A DNA stretch of 64,000 nucleotides, taken from Ramlibacter paludis (GTDB lineage: Bacteria; Pseudomonadota; Gammaproteobacteria; Burkholderiales; Burkholderiaceae_C). Under the pieces are notes generated by a model. That model saw nothing but the letters and a program-made list of their open reading frames with translations, ran no database searches and was not told where the DNA came from. A program made the translations under genes and the position numbers. Numbering within the stretch: the stretch's first letter is position 1; each line of letters begins with the position of its first letter. Shown piece by piece: positions 39,088-48,571 of the stretch. The stretch spans positions 1-64,000 of the forward strand of contig NZ_JAKLTM010000007.1 in the NCBI RefSeq assembly GCF_022012305.1, read 5' to 3'.

Positions 39088-39642
39088 CTAGTTGGCTCCC
39101 TTGCCGGTGAGGCGGCCCAGGGTCCAGAAAAGGATTTGCAGGTCGAGTGCCAGGCTCTGCTCGCGCACGTAGCGCAGGTCCAGGTCCAGGCGCTGCTCTG
39201 GCGTGGCCTCGGAGCGCAGCCTGGCCTGCGCGAGGCCGGTGATGCCGGGCCGCACGCTGCAGCGCGCCTGCCAGTCCTGCGACGTGTAGAGCGAACGCTG
39301 CGCCGGCACGTCGGGCCGCGGGCCCACCAGGCTCATCTCGCCCTTCAGCACGTTCAGCAGCTGCGGCAACTCGTCGAGGCTGGTGCGGCGGAGGAAGCGG
39401 CCGCTGCGCGTGATGCGCGGGTCGTCGCTGGCCGTGTGGTACGGGCCGATGGCGGCGGCGTTCTTCACCATGCTGCGGAACTTGTAGAGCCCGAACTCGC
39501 GGTCGCCGCGGCCCACGCGCTGCTGCTTGAACAGCACCGGCCGCCCGCTCTCCAGGGCGATCGCGACGGCGACGGCCAGCAGCACCGGCGACAACAGCAG
39601 CAGGGCCAGGGCGGACACGAGGACGTCCAGCAGGCGCTTCAT
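39088..39642 (-). CDS. Small phosphoglycosyl transferase (PglC-like sugar transferase)
   Basis: This 184-residue protein is the bare catalytic domain of the bacterial sugar transferase family. One N-terminal re-entrant or membrane helix ([21 protein letters not shown]) is followed by [47 protein letters not shown] and RPGITGLAQ. The Asp-Glu pair in SLDELPQ matches the catalytic dyad. It should move a phosphosugar from a UDP-sugar (probably UDP-diacetamido-bacillosamine, as PglC does) to undecaprenyl phosphate, starting a lipid-linked glycan. Confidence 0.92.
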   Translation of the reverse strand: MKRLLDVLVSALALLLLSPVLLAVAVAIALESGRPVLFKQQRVGRGDREFGLYKFRSMVKNAAAIGPYHTASDDPRITRSGRFLRRTSLDELPQLLNVLKGEMSLVGPRPDVPAQRSLYTSQDWQARCSVRPGITGLAQARLRSEATPEQRLDLDLRYVREQSLALDLQILFWTLGRLTGKGAN

Positions 39643-40445
39643 GCGCGCGCGGCCAGGCCGGCGGAGATGCCGGTGATGGCGTCGGCGATGCGCCGCGCAT
39701 CGGCCTGCACCTGCGGCGGCGTACGACTGGCCAGGCCGGCCTCGACTTCGCGCAAAGCCTGCACCTCGTGTTCGAACACCACGTCCGGGTCGTCGCGGTG
39801 GAAGGTGCGCGAGAGGATCACCGCGCCCGAACCCAGGCGCAGGTGTTCGGCCAGCACGTCGCGCCCCGGCAGCAGGCCCTCTTCCAGGCGCGCGATGCCG
39901 CCGAAGCCGAAGCGCAGGCCGCGCGCCTTGGCCGCTCGTGCAACGCGTTCGACGGTACCGTCGGCCAGCGGCTGGAACATGAAGCGATGGCCCAGCGACA
40001 GGTGCAGGTCGTTCAGGCCGACATAGATCTCCTGCAGTCCCGGCGTGTCCGCCCACTCGTCCAGCGACTGCAAGGCGCCGGCGGTTTCCAGCAGCGGCAC
40101 GATGGGCGCGCGGCCCGCAACCAGCGCCGAAAACTCCCGCAAGGTGCGCGCCGTGGTGAACATCGGCAGCATCAGCAGGTCCGCGCCCTGCGCCAGCACG
40201 GCGTCGACTTCGCCGGCCGTCCCCGCATGCAGCGGGTTCACGCGCACCATCAGGCGCGAGTTGCGCAGCGCGCGCTTCACGCGGCCCACGTCATCGACCT
40301 GGTGCGTGCTGATGAAGGTGTTGCGCCCGGCCTGGCGTTCCGCCTTGCCGTTCCTTTCCAGGTCCACGAACAGGCGAAAGCCGCCCAGGGCGTCGCAGCG
40401 CTGCGCGAACGCCGGGTCGTTCGTGATCTGGATCAACTCGAGCAT
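39639..40445 (-). CDS. HpcH/HpaI aldolase / citrate lyase family protein in glycan cluster
   Basis: This 268-residue TIM barrel has the family strands VDLERNGKAERQ, LMVRVNPLHAGTAGEVDAVLAQGADLLMLPM, the metal-binding Glu in VPLLETAGAL, and GLNDLHLSLGHRFMFQ. It is distinct from the CitE-like gene near mdh. A role in a polysaccharide operon is not established: it may make or break a small acyl or keto-acid precursor for glycan decoration. It overlaps the sugar transferase start by four bases and follows the flippase gene by seven. Confidence 0.82.
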   Translation of the reverse strand: MLELIQITNDPAFAQRCDALGGFRLFVDLERNGKAERQAGRNTFISTHQVDDVGRVKRALRNSRLMVRVNPLHAGTAGEVDAVLAQGADLLMLPMFTTARTLREFSALVAGRAPIVPLLETAGALQSLDEWADTPGLQEIYVGLNDLHLSLGHRFMFQPLADGTVERVARAAKARGLRFGFGGIARLEEGLLPGRDVLAEHLRLGSGAVILSRTFHRDDPDVVFEHEVQALREVEAGLASRTPPQVQADARRIADAITGISAGLAARA

Positions 40446-40452
40446 GGCGAAA

Positions 40453-41910
40453 TTATCGCCGCAGGGCCGCACGCAGGTCCGCGCTGGCCCACCAGGTGGC
40501 GCCCAGCACCGCCACGCCGGCCGCAACGCCTGCAACCAGTTGCAAACCAAGCTGCGCGGGTGCGCCCGCCACGGCGAGCAAGGCGCGCACCGCGAGCAGC
40601 ATGGCCAGCGCCACGCCGAGCGCGCGCCAGGGCAGCCAGGACCGCAAACCCTCGCCCACGGCCGCCAGCGTGACCAGGGCGATGCCGGCAAAGCACAGGT
40701 TGAGCCACAGCATGAGGCCGGCGCCGTCGTGGGGCCCATAGGCCAGCAGCGCCACCAGGGCCACGGCATAGGCAGCAACCGCAGGTCGCATGCGCGCCTG
40801 CGAGGCGAGAATCGCCAAGGCGATGGCGGTCAGCGCCTGCGGCAGCAGCCCCCAGGCCGCGATCCGGCCCCAGTCGGCGACTTGCACGAGGGCGCCCGCC
40901 TGCATGCGGCCCCAGCCGAAAAGAAGCTGCGCCAGCGCCGGAGCGGCCACCAGGAGTCCGGCGGCGCTCGCGCAGGCCAGCGCCCAGGCCAGGGCGAAGC
41001 CGCGGCGAATCGTTCCGGCTGCCTCGTCGCGCGTCGCCGCGCGCCCCAGCGCCTGCGCGATCGGTCCCAGCGCCAGCGTGGCCACCAGTTGCACGGCCAG
41101 CAGCAGCGGGAGTTCCGCCAGTTTCCAGCCGTAGTTGAAGGTCGCGAGCGCGCCCGGCCCCTGCTGCGAAGCGAGCGAGCGCGCGGCGAACGGCAGCGCC
41201 AGCGGCAGCCCCGCCGAGGCGACCGCCCAGAACCAGACGGGAGCCCGCGGCAGCTCCGAACCTTCGGGCTGCAAGGGCACGCTGGCAAAGGGACGCTGGC
41301 GCAGCGCCAACCACAGCAGCCGCGCGACCATCGCGGCCAGCAGCCCGGCGCCCAGGACGTGGACCGCTGCCCCGGCATGAGCGGCCGTGACCCAGGCAAC
41401 GGCGGCCAGCGAGGCAATCACCAGGCCGTTGACGACCACGTTGGCGCCATAGAGGCCGACGAAATCGCGCTCGAACTGCAGGCGCGTCGCCCACAAGGCC
41501 GCCAACAGGGCCAGCGGCAGCGCCACCGCGCTCCACAGCAGGGCCATCTCCGCTGCCGGGATCAGCTCGTTCGGCAAGCCGCCCGCCAGCGCCCGCACCC
41601 CCCAGGCATTCAGCGCACCCAACAGCGCGGCCGCCAGGCAGCCTGCCAGCAGCAGCCCATGGGCCGCGCGGCGCTGGCTGGCCGCGACCTGGCCGGCGCC
41701 CTGCCGGGACCAGGCCGGCAACAGCACGTAAGCGAGCCCGCCGCTGGCCAGCACGCCGGCCAGCCAGTCCGGCAGGGACAGCATCAGCACCGCCACGTCG
41801 CCCAGGCCGGTGGCGCCGAAGGCCGCGGCCTGGACGGACTCCCGCGCCAGTCCCAGCAAGCGGCTGGCCAGCAAGAGGGAGAGCGAAAGAAGGCCGGCCC
41901 GGAGAAACAT
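40453..41910 (-). CDS. MurJ/MviN-type lipid-linked oligosaccharide flippase
   Basis: This 485-residue, highly hydrophobic protein has about 12-13 membrane segments and belongs to the MurJ branch of the MOP superfamily ([42 protein letters not shown]). It is the first gene of the glycan run and shares its divergent control region with lysS. Location suggests it flips the undecaprenyl-linked product of this cluster in place of a Wzx protein; it could instead be the housekeeping lipid II flippase, which the window cannot decide. It has no Shine-Dalgarno sequence before the ATG. Confidence 0.82.
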   Translation of the reverse strand: MFLRAGLLSLSLLLASRLLGLARESVQAAAFGATGLGDVAVLMLSLPDWLAGVLASGGLAYVLLPAWSRQGAGQVAASQRRAAHGLLLAGCLAAALLGALNAWGVRALAGGLPNELIPAAEMALLWSAVALPLALLAALWATRLQFERDFVGLYGANVVVNGLVIASLAAVAWVTAAHAGAAVHVLGAGLLAAMVARLLWLALRQRPFASVPLQPEGSELPRAPVWFWAVASAGLPLALPFAARSLASQQGPGALATFNYGWKLAELPLLLAVQLVATLALGPIAQALGRAATRDEAAGTIRRGFALAWALACASAAGLLVAAPALAQLLFGWGRMQAGALVQVADWGRIAAWGLLPQALTAIALAILASQARMRPAVAAYAVALVALLAYGPHDGAGLMLWLNLCFAGIALVTLAAVGEGLRSWLPWRALGVALAMLLAVRALLAVAGAPAQLGLQLVAGVAAGVAVLGATWWASADLRAALRR

Positions 41911-41918
41911 GGGAGGGC

Positions 41919-41929
41919 ATTATTACAAT
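41919..41929. promoter_or_regulatory. Overlapping divergent -10 boxes for lysS and the glycan cluster
   Basis: ATTATTACAAT sits between two divergent genes. TACAAT (41924-41929) reads rightward and would start lysS about 37 bases before its ATG. On the other strand AATAAT (41919-41924) reads leftward and would start transcription about two bases from the murJ-type ATG. The two boxes share a base, so both promoters are unlikely to be occupied at once. Neither has a strong -35. Confidence 0.5.
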
Positions 41930-41972
41930 CGAGGGTTTCGCCCCCTCACCGGCGCTGCCCGCCCGGCCCCCG

Positions 41973-43496
41973 ATGTCCGATACGCCCACCACTCCGCCCA
42001 CCGATGAAAACCAGCTGATCGCCGAACGGCGCGAGAAGCTGAAGGCCCTGCGCGACGCGCACAAGCAGGGAAAGGGCCCGGCGTTTCCGAACGACTTCAA
42101 GCCGGAACACCATGCTGCCACGCTGCATGCGAGCCACGGCGAGAAGGCCGCCGAGCAGTTGGAGTCCGAAGGCCACACCACCCGCGTCGCCGGCCGCATG
42201 ATGCTCAAGCGCGTCATGGGCAAGGCCAGCTTCGCCACACTGCAGGACCAGAGCGGCCGCATCCAGATCTACGTGACGCGTGACGCCGTGGGCGAGGACG
42301 ACTACGCCGCCTTCAAGCACTGGGACCTGGGCGACATCGTCGGCGCCGAGGGGAAGCTGTTCAAGACGCGCACCGGCGAGCTGTCGCTGCACGCGACCTC
42401 CATCCGCCTGCTGACCAAGAGCCTGCGGCCCATGCCGGACAAGTTCCACGGCGTCGCCGACCAGGAAGTGAAGTACCGCCAGCGCTACGTCGACCTGATG
42501 ACCGACGAGGAGGCGCGTAAGCGCTTCGTCGCGCGCAGCAAGGCCCTGTCGGGCATCCGCGAGTACATGGTGCAGGCCGGCTTCCTGGAGGTCGAGACGC
42601 CCATGCTGCATCCGATCCCCGGCGGCGCCAATGCCAAGCCCTTCGTGACGCACCACAACGCCCTGGACCAGGCGATGTACCTGCGGATCGCGCCGGAGCT
42701 GTACCTCAAGCGCCTGCTGGTGGGCGGCTTCGAACGCGTGTTCGAGATCAACCGCAGCTACCGCAACGAAGGCATCTCGGTGCGCCACAACCCCGAGTTC
42801 ACCATGATGGAGTTCTACGCGGCCTACTGGAACTACCGCGACCTGATGGACTTCACCGAGGCCCTGCTGCGCGACGCCGCCCAGAAGGCCGTCGGCACGC
42901 TGCAGCTCACTTACGGCGGCAAGCCGGTGGACCTGAGCCAGCCCTTCGAGCGCCTCACCATCCGCGAGGCGATCGTGCTGCACACCGACGCCGGCGAGAA
43001 CGTGGACAGCCGCGACTGGCTGATCCCGCAGCTGAAGAAGCTGGGGATGTCGGAGGAGAAGGAGCGCCTGTCGGGCCGTTCGCTCGCTTCGCTGCAGGTG
43101 CTGTACTTCGAGGAGAAGGTCGAGGAGAAGCTCTGGCAGCCGACCTTCATCATGGAGCACCCGACCGAGATCTCGCCGCTGGCGCGCGCCAACGACGACC
43201 GGCCGGAAGTCACCGAGCGCTTCGAGCTGTACATCACCGGGCGCGAGATGGCCAATGGCTTCTCGGAGCTGAACGACGCCGAAGACCAGGCCGCGCGCTT
43301 CCACGCGCAAGTGAATGCCAAGGATGCGGGCGACGACGAGGCGATGTTCTTCGACCACGACTTCGTGCGCGCGCTGGAATACGGCATGCCGCCCGCGGGC
43401 GGCTGCGGCATCGGCATCGACCGGCTGATGATGCTGCTGACGGACAGCCCGAGCATCCGGGACGTGATCCTGTTTCCGGCGTTGCGGCGGGAATAA
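41973..43496 (+). CDS. lysS: Lysine--tRNA ligase (class II)
   Basis: This 507-residue class II synthetase charges tRNA-Lys. An N-terminal OB-fold anticodon domain (about 60-165: [30 protein letters not shown]) precedes the catalytic core with motif 2 ([28 protein letters not shown]) and motif 3 ([26 protein letters not shown]). It is monocistronic, divergent from the glycan cluster and convergent with nagZ. Confidence 0.97.
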   Translation: MSDTPTTPPTDENQLIAERREKLKALRDAHKQGKGPAFPNDFKPEHHAATLHASHGEKAAEQLESEGHTTRVAGRMMLKRVMGKASFATLQDQSGRIQIYVTRDAVGEDDYAAFKHWDLGDIVGAEGKLFKTRTGELSLHATSIRLLTKSLRPMPDKFHGVADQEVKYRQRYVDLMTDEEARKRFVARSKALSGIREYMVQAGFLEVETPMLHPIPGGANAKPFVTHHNALDQAMYLRIAPELYLKRLLVGGFERVFEINRSYRNEGISVRHNPEFTMMEFYAAYWNYRDLMDFTEALLRDAAQKAVGTLQLTYGGKPVDLSQPFERLTIREAIVLHTDAGENVDSRDWLIPQLKKLGMSEEKERLSGRSLASLQVLYFEEKVEEKLWQPTFIMEHPTEISPLARANDDRPEVTERFELYITGREMANGFSELNDAEDQAARFHAQVNAKDAGDDEAMFFDHDFVRALEYGMPPAGGCGIGIDRLMMLLTDSPSIRDVILFPALRRE

Positions 43497-43510
43497 GCGC
43501 GCGCGGGGAG

Positions 43511-43645
43511 CCGCGGTTCGGCTTCGCGCTCACCACGGCCTACGACAGCGTGCACGGAGCCGGGGTTTCCACCCCGGTCAGTCCGTAGGCCGTGGTGAGG
43601 AACGAACCGCGGCGGCCTCCCGTAGGCCGGGGTGGCAACCCCGGC
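43511..43645. repeat. Nested inverted-repeat element between lysS and nagZ
   Basis: Outer arms CCGCGGTTCG (43511-43520) and CGAACCGCGG (43603-43612) enclose perfect 16-base arms (43529-43544 and 43584-43599; core CCACGGCCTACG). Inside these is CCGGGGT...ACCCCGG (43560-43577). A further hairpin GCCGGGGT...ACCCCGGC (43626-43645) follows. The element fills the gap between convergent genes and could fold as a cruciform. A degraded relative (GTGGTGAG...GAACCGC) appears at about 56-80. No coding capacity or T run is seen. Confidence 0.75.
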
Positions 43646-43652
43646 TTTCCCC

Positions 43653-44717
43653 TTACGGCAGCAGCTGCAGCGCCCGCATGTACTTCGGCTCCGTCATCAG
43701 GGCATCCCACGACGCCGGCGGCGTGAGCGGCAGCAGCGCCAGGCGCCGGTGCTCGCTGACCTCGTTGGGCGTCCACTCCCCGCGGACCTGCGCTTCCGTG
43801 AGCCCATCGAGCATCTCGTCGATCGCCGTGCCACCCTCGCTGTTCACGGACTCGTTGCACAGCAGCACCATGTCGCAGCCTGCCTGCAGCGCCACGACGG
43901 CCGCTTCGGTGTAACTCACCTCCCGGCCTTCGATCTTGCGCGCCCCGGCCATGCTCAGGTCGTCGCTGAAGATCGCGCCCTGGAAGTGCAGCTGCGCGCG
44001 CAGGATGTCGTTCAGCCACTTCGGCGAAAAACCCGCCGGGCGCTTGTCCACCTTGGGATAGATCACGTGCGCCGGCATCACGCTGGTGAGCGACGTCGTC
44101 AGCCAGCCATAGGGCGCGGCGTCCTCGGCGAGGATGGCCTTCAGGCTGCGGTCGTCGACCGGGATCTCCAGATGCGAATCGGCCTTGACGAAGCCATGCC
44201 CGGGGAAATGCTTGCCGCAGTTGGCCACGCCTGCCTGCAGCAAGCCGTGCATGAGGCTCTTGGCCAGCATGGTGGCGACGCGCGCATCGCGGTGGAATGA
44301 GCGGTCGCCGATCACGCCGCTCTCGCCCCAGTCGAGGTCCAGCACCGGGGTGAAACTGAAATCGACGCCGCAGGCGCGCAGCTCCGCGCCCAGCACGTAA
44401 CCCGCGGCGGTGGCGGCATCCGTGGCTTGCAAGGCATCCTTCATCCACAGTTCGCCGAACGCGCGCATGGGCGGCAGGTGGGTGAAGCCGTCGGTGCGGA
44501 AGCGCTGCACGCGCCCGCCCTCGTGGTCCACGCAGATCAGCAGGTCGTCGCGCACGGCCTTGATCTCCGCGCACAGTGAGGCCAACTGCTCGCGGCTTTG
44601 CCAGTTGCGGCCGAAGAGGATCATGCCGCCCACCAGCGGGTGCGCGAGGCGGCGGCGGTCGGCGTCGTCCAGCGCCAGGCCGGCAACGTCGAGGATGACG
44701 GGTGCGTGTTCGCTCAT
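43653..44717 (-). CDS. nagZ: Beta-N-acetylhexosaminidase (peptidoglycan recycling)
   Basis: This 354-residue glycoside hydrolase family 3 enzyme removes N-acetylglucosamine from recycled muropeptides in the cytoplasm. The family signature [21 protein letters not shown] carries the catalytic-loop histidine, with the catalytic Asp in [14 protein letters not shown] at 44717 ([16 protein letters not shown]) overlaps the acpS stop by four bases; the longer 5' frame lies in acpS and is not used. Confidence 0.95.
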   Translation of the reverse strand: MSEHAPVILDVAGLALDDADRRRLAHPLVGGMILFGRNWQSREQLASLCAEIKAVRDDLLICVDHEGGRVQRFRTDGFTHLPPMRAFGELWMKDALQATDAATAAGYVLGAELRACGVDFSFTPVLDLDWGESGVIGDRSFHRDARVATMLAKSLMHGLLQAGVANCGKHFPGHGFVKADSHLEIPVDDRSLKAILAEDAAPYGWLTTSLTSVMPAHVIYPKVDKRPAGFSPKWLNDILRAQLHFQGAIFSDDLSMAGARKIEGREVSYTEAAVVALQAGCDMVLLCNESVNSEGGTAIDEMLDGLTEAQVRGEWTPNEVSEHRRLALLPLTPPASWDALMTEPKYMRALQLLP

Positions 44718-45115
44718 GGTTTCTCTTTCTGTTCGACGACCACGAAGCTGGCCGCGTAGTCGGTTTCGTCGGTGACGCTCACCATGGCGGTGAGGCCGCG
44801 GGCCTCGCACCATTCCTTGAGCACGCCATGCAGCACGATCACCGGTTTTCCGCTGGAGAGCTTGCCCACCTCGCACAGCTTCCAGGTCATGGGCATGCGC
44901 ATGCCCAGGCCGACGGCCTTGCTGAAGGCCTCCTTGGCGGAAAAGCGGGTGGCGAGGTAGCGCACGCCGCGCGCCGGCCAGCGCGCGCTGCGGGCGCGCC
45001 AGGTCTTCATCTCGGCCTCGCTCAGGATCTTGCCGGCGAAGCGTTCGCCGTGCCGCTCCAGCGAAGCCTCGATGCGACGGATGTCGCAGATGTCGGTGCC
45101 GATGCCGTAGATCAC
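44714..45115 (-). CDS. acpS: Holo-[acyl-carrier-protein] synthase
   Basis: This 133-residue enzyme transfers phosphopantetheine from CoA to acyl carrier protein; a target, acpP, lies in this window at 57460-57699. [21 protein letters not shown] and the [13 protein letters not shown] motif are present, with the Mg-binding Asp and Glu residues. The start is a GTG at 45115 that shares bases with the pdxJ TGA (GTGA), so translation is probably coupled. Confidence 0.94.
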   Translation of the reverse strand: MIYGIGTDICDIRRIEASLERHGERFAGKILSEAEMKTWRARSARWPARGVRYLATRFSAKEAFSKAVGLGMRMPMTWKLCEVGKLSSGKPVIVLHGVLKEWCEARGLTAMVSVTDETDYAASFVVVEQKEKP

Positions 45116-45855
45116 GACTTCAGGCAGGCCAGGTAGCGGCGCGTCGTTTCGGCGTAGCCCAGCTCCAGCGCATCGGCGATGAAGGCGTGGCCGATCGAAA
45201 CTTCGAGCAGGTTGGGCACCGTGCGCGCGAAGGCGCCGAGGTTGTCCAGGTTCAGGTCGTGGCCGGCGTTGACGCCCAGGCCCGCGGCCTGCGCTGCCCG
45301 CGCCGCCGCGGCGAAGCGGTCCAGCTGCTGCTGGCGCTGCGGCGTTGACCAAGCCGCCGCGTAGGGCTCGGTGTAGAGCTCCACGCGATCGGCCCCCACG
45401 GCCTTGGCAAGCGGCATCTGCTCGGGATCGGCATCCATGAACAGGCTGACGCGCACGCCCAGGGCTTTCGCTTCAGTGATCAGCGGCCGCACGCGTTCCG
45501 AATCCTTGCGCAGGTCCCAGCCATGGTCGCTGGTGAACTGGCCCTCGCTGTCCGGCACGAAGGTGGCTTGCTGGGGCCTGAGCCCGCGCACGAACTCCAT
45601 CAGGTTGTGGAAGGGATTGCCTTCGATGTTGAACTCGGCCCGCGGCCATTCCTGGCGCAGCAGCGCATGCAGCTCGTGGACGTCTTCCGGCCGGATGTGG
45701 CGCGCATCCGGCCGCGGGTGCACCGTGATGCCGTGCGCGCCGGCCTGCAGGCAAAGCTGCGCCGCGCGGGCGACGCTGGGGATGCCGAGGTGGCGCGTGT
45801 TGCGCACCAGGGCGACCTTGTTCACGTTGACGGAAAGCGCGGTGGCGGAACTCAT
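45112..45855 (-). CDS. pdxJ: Pyridoxine 5'-phosphate synthase
   Basis: This 247-residue TIM-barrel enzyme forms pyridoxine 5'-phosphate from 1-deoxyxylulose 5-phosphate and 3-amino-2-oxopropyl phosphate. [38 protein letters not shown] and [13 protein letters not shown] are family motifs. The recO-pdxJ-acpS order is standard in proteobacteria. ATG at 45855 overlaps the recO stop. Confidence 0.96.
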   Translation of the reverse strand: MSSATALSVNVNKVALVRNTRHLGIPSVARAAQLCLQAGAHGITVHPRPDARHIRPEDVHELHALLRQEWPRAEFNIEGNPFHNLMEFVRGLRPQQATFVPDSEGQFTSDHGWDLRKDSERVRPLITEAKALGVRVSLFMDADPEQMPLAKAVGADRVELYTEPYAAAWSTPQRQQQLDRFAAAARAAQAAGLGVNAGHDLNLDNLGAFARTVPNLLEVSIGHAFIADALELGYAETTRRYLACLKS

Positions 45856-46598
45856 AGGGCCTGCAGGTCGATCATCAGTTGCCGGGTGCGCAGCGTGTGC
45901 ACGCCGCAATGGTAGTGCAGCAGGGCGCGCAGCTGCGGCTTGAGCTCGGGCGCGGCGGCGGCTTCGCGCAGCGTCGCGGCGAAAGGCGCCGGATCGTCCA
46001 ACGCGGCCTGCAGCGCCAGCCATTGCGCGCCGCTGAGGCTGACGCGGGCGTCTTCGGGCGGCGCTTCGCCCAGCCCGCCTTCGGCCTTCAGGCTGTAGCG
46101 CTCCTGCGGATCCAGCGGCGCCAGCGTGGCGGTCTGCAGGTCGAGCGAAGGCAGCAGGCCGATCTCGCGCAGCAGCAGCAGCTCGAAGGCGCGCAGGCCG
46201 GGCTGCAGCGTGTGCTCGACGTCCTCGCTGCCCAGCACCCGCACCGTGGCGGCATAGGCGTCGAAGAGCGCCGGGTGCGGGTCGTCGCGCGCCAGCAGGC
46301 GCAGCAGCAGCTCGTTGAGGTAGTAGCCGGACAGCAGGTTGTCGCCGGTGGGCATGACCTGCCCGCCCAGCCACTCTGCCTGCTTCAGCGTGCGGATCTC
46401 GGCGTCGCCGCCGAACGCCACGTGCAAGGGCTGCAAGGGGAGCAGCACGGGCCGGAAATTGGAGCTGGGCTTCTTCGCACCCTTGGCGACCACGGCAATG
46501 CGGCCGAAGTGGCGCGTCAGCAGTTCCAGGATCAGGCTGGATTCGCTCCAGTCGTAGCGGTGCAGGACGAACGCCGGTTCGTCGGCGACGCGTTTCAT
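45852..46598 (-). CDS. recO: DNA repair protein RecO
   Basis: This 248-residue protein loads RecA with RecFR in gap repair. The N-terminal OB fold is seen in [37 protein letters not shown], followed by a helical domain ([24 protein letters not shown]). It sits between era and pdxJ with four-base overlaps on both sides. Confidence 0.94.
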   Translation of the reverse strand: MKRVADEPAFVLHRYDWSESSLILELLTRHFGRIAVVAKGAKKPSSNFRPVLLPLQPLHVAFGGDAEIRTLKQAEWLGGQVMPTGDNLLSGYYLNELLLRLLARDDPHPALFDAYAATVRVLGSEDVEHTLQPGLRAFELLLLREIGLLPSLDLQTATLAPLDPQERYSLKAEGGLGEAPPEDARVSLSGAQWLALQAALDDPAPFAATLREAAAAPELKPQLRALLHYHCGVHTLRTRQLMIDLQAL

Positions 46599-47500
46599 TC
46601 GTAGCCGAAGGACCGGACTCGCGATTCGTCGTCGGCCCAGCCGGAGCGCACTTTCACGAAGGTCTGCAGGAAGACCTTCGCCGCCAGCAACTTCTCCAGC
46701 TCCTGGCGCGCCTCGGTGCCTATGCGCTTGAGTTTCTCGCCGCCGTCGCCGATGACCATCGCCTTGTGGCTGTCGCGTTCCACCACGATGGTGGCGGCGA
46801 TGCGCACCATGCGGCCGAACTTGGGGCTGGGCTCTTCCTTGAACTCGTCGATGACGACGGTGGAGGTGTAAGGCAGTTCGTCGCCGGTCAGGCGGAACAG
46901 CTTCTCGCGGATCATCTCGCCGGCCAGGAACGTCTCGCTGCGGTCGGTGAGTTCGTCGGCGCCATAGAACCAGGGCTGCTCGGGCAGGTAGCGCGTGCAG
47001 ACCTCGAGCAGCCGCTCGATGTCCTTGGGCGCCTTGGCCGAGATCGGCATGAATTCCTTGAACGGATGCCGCTCCTGCATGTCGCGCAGCCAGGGCGCGA
47101 TCTCGGCGCGCCGGTGCACCTGGTCCAGCTTGTTGGCGACCAGGATCGCCGGGATCTCCGGCCGCAGCAGCGCCAGCACCTTGGCGTCGCCCAGCGTGAA
47201 GTTGCCCGCCTCCACCACGAACAGCACCAGGTCGACGTCGTTGATGACGCCGGTGACGGCCTTGTTCAGCGAGCGGTTGAGCGCGGAGCTGTGGCGGGTC
47301 TGGAAGCCGGGCGTGTCGACGAACACGACCTGCGCGTTGCCTTCGGTGCGCACGCCCGTGATGCGGTGGCGCGTGGTCTGCGCCTTGGCCGAGGTGATGC
47401 TGATCTTCTGCCCCACCAGGGCGTTGAGCAGCGTCGACTTGCCCACGTTGGGGCGGCCGACGATGGCCACGAGGCCACAGCGCTGCGCTTCATCCGTCAT
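46595..47500 (-). CDS. era: GTPase Era
   Basis: This 301-residue GTPase acts in 30S ribosome maturation. The G motifs are [14 protein letters not shown] (G1), DTPGFQTR (G3) and NKLDQ (G4); a KH RNA-binding domain occupies about 200-290 ([27 protein letters not shown]). ATG at 47500 begins [15 protein letters not shown] and overlaps the rnc stop by four bases; the longer frame inside rnc is rejected. Confidence 0.96.
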   Translation of the reverse strand: MTDEAQRCGLVAIVGRPNVGKSTLLNALVGQKISITSAKAQTTRHRITGVRTEGNAQVVFVDTPGFQTRHSSALNRSLNKAVTGVINDVDLVLFVVEAGNFTLGDAKVLALLRPEIPAILVANKLDQVHRRAEIAPWLRDMQERHPFKEFMPISAKAPKDIERLLEVCTRYLPEQPWFYGADELTDRSETFLAGEMIREKLFRLTGDELPYTSTVVIDEFKEEPSPKFGRMVRIAATIVVERDSHKAMVIGDGGEKLKRIGTEARQELEKLLAAKVFLQTFVKVRSGWADDESRVRSFGYE

Positions 47501-48183
47501 TTGAACCTGGCTTTCAACACCAACAACATCGCCGCGGCGGCGGCCTGTTCGCCGGCCCGGCGCGAGGCGCCTATGCCGCGCTCCACCAGACCGAGCTCGC
47601 TCACTTCGCACTCTACGTCGAAAGTCTGTTTGTGGGCGGCCCCGAGGGTGCCGACCACGCGATAGACGGGCAGGCCCATCTTGCGGCCCTGCAGCATCTC
47701 CTGCAGTTCCGTCTTGGCGTCCTTGGCCGCGACGGCCAGGGCGGGATTGAGCTCGACATCCTGGAACAGGCGCCGCACCAGCGCTTCCGCGGCGCCGAAG
47801 CCGGCGTCGAGGTAGACGGCGCCGATCAGCGCCTCGACCGCATCGGCCAGGATGGAGGGCCGCTGGCGGCCGTTGGTGCGGACCTCGCCCTCGCCCAGCT
47901 TCAGCAGGTCGGGCAGGCCCAGGCGCAGCGCGAGCTGGTGCAAGGGCTCCTGCCGAACCAGCGAGGCGCGCACCTTGGTCAGGTCGCCTTCGGGCAGGGA
48001 TTGCAGGCGCTCGTAGAGCAGCGCCGAAACGGCCAGGTTGAGGACCGAGTCGCCGAGGAATTCGAGGCGTTCGTTGTGCTCGGCCGAGAAGCTGCGGTGC
48101 GTGAGGGCGCGGGAGAGCAGCTTCGGCTCGGCGAACTGGTGCTGCAGGCGGGCTTGCAGCGCGGCAAGCGCGTCAGGTGGCAA
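47497..48183 (-). CDS. rnc: Ribonuclease III
   Basis: This 228-residue double-strand RNA endonuclease processes rRNA and some mRNAs. The catalytic signature [22 protein letters not shown] and the acidic [15 protein letters not shown] segment are intact; a dsRNA-binding domain follows (about 155-225: [20 protein letters not shown]). It lies between a DUF4845 gene and era, the usual arrangement. Confidence 0.96.
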   Translation of the reverse strand: MPPDALAALQARLQHQFAEPKLLSRALTHRSFSAEHNERLEFLGDSVLNLAVSALLYERLQSLPEGDLTKVRASLVRQEPLHQLALRLGLPDLLKLGEGEVRTNGRQRPSILADAVEALIGAVYLDAGFGAAEALVRRLFQDVELNPALAVAAKDAKTELQEMLQGRKMGLPVYRVVGTLGAAHKQTFDVECEVSELGLVERGIGASRRAGEQAAAAAMLLVLKARFK

Positions 48184-48191
48184 GGTCTGGA

Positions 48192-48548
48192 CTACCGGCT
48201 GGGGCGCGAAGTGCCCCGGTACTTGAGCAGCAGGTAGGCCGGCCCGAACATGTGGTACTCCTTGTCGTAGGCGAAGGAGATCACGACCGCGTCGCCTTCC
48301 TTGGCGACCTCGAGGTCCCGGCCCTTGATGGAGGTGATGCCGTCGATGTCGGCCGCCTTGTCGAAGATGGCGCGCACCTCGGCCACCGTGGCGCCCTGCT
48401 GCGCCTTGTTGATCGCCTTCAGCGCCGCCTGGTATTCGATGACCGACGGGAAGGCCTGCGCGCCCATCAGGCCCACCGCGGCGAGCACGCCGACGATGAA
48501 CAGGATCGTGATGAACGAAATGCCCCTCTGCCTTCTTCTTCCTGCCAT
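48192..48548 (-). CDS. DUF4845 domain-containing protein
   Basis: This 118-residue protein has one N-terminal membrane helix after a basic start (MAGRRRQRGISFITILFIVG) that resembles a prepilin-type leader. A small soluble domain follows (KAADIDGITSIKGRDLEVAKEGDAVVISFAYDKEYHMFGPAYLLLKY). This family is regularly found between lepB and rnc in beta- and gammaproteobacteria; its function is not known. Confidence 0.88.
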   Translation of the reverse strand: MAGRRRQRGISFITILFIVGVLAAVGLMGAQAFPSVIEYQAALKAINKAQQGATVAEVRAIFDKAADIDGITSIKGRDLEVAKEGDAVVISFAYDKEYHMFGPAYLLLKYRGTSRPSR

Positions 48549-48571
48549 TGCGCCCTCTCCAACTAGTTGTC

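Noticed and set aside
26611-41910. Integrated genomic island with attachment sites
   Set aside because: No tRNA, integrase, transposase or direct repeats flank the glycan run, and its GC-rich codon use looks like that of its neighbours by eye; transfer is possible but not supported by boundaries.
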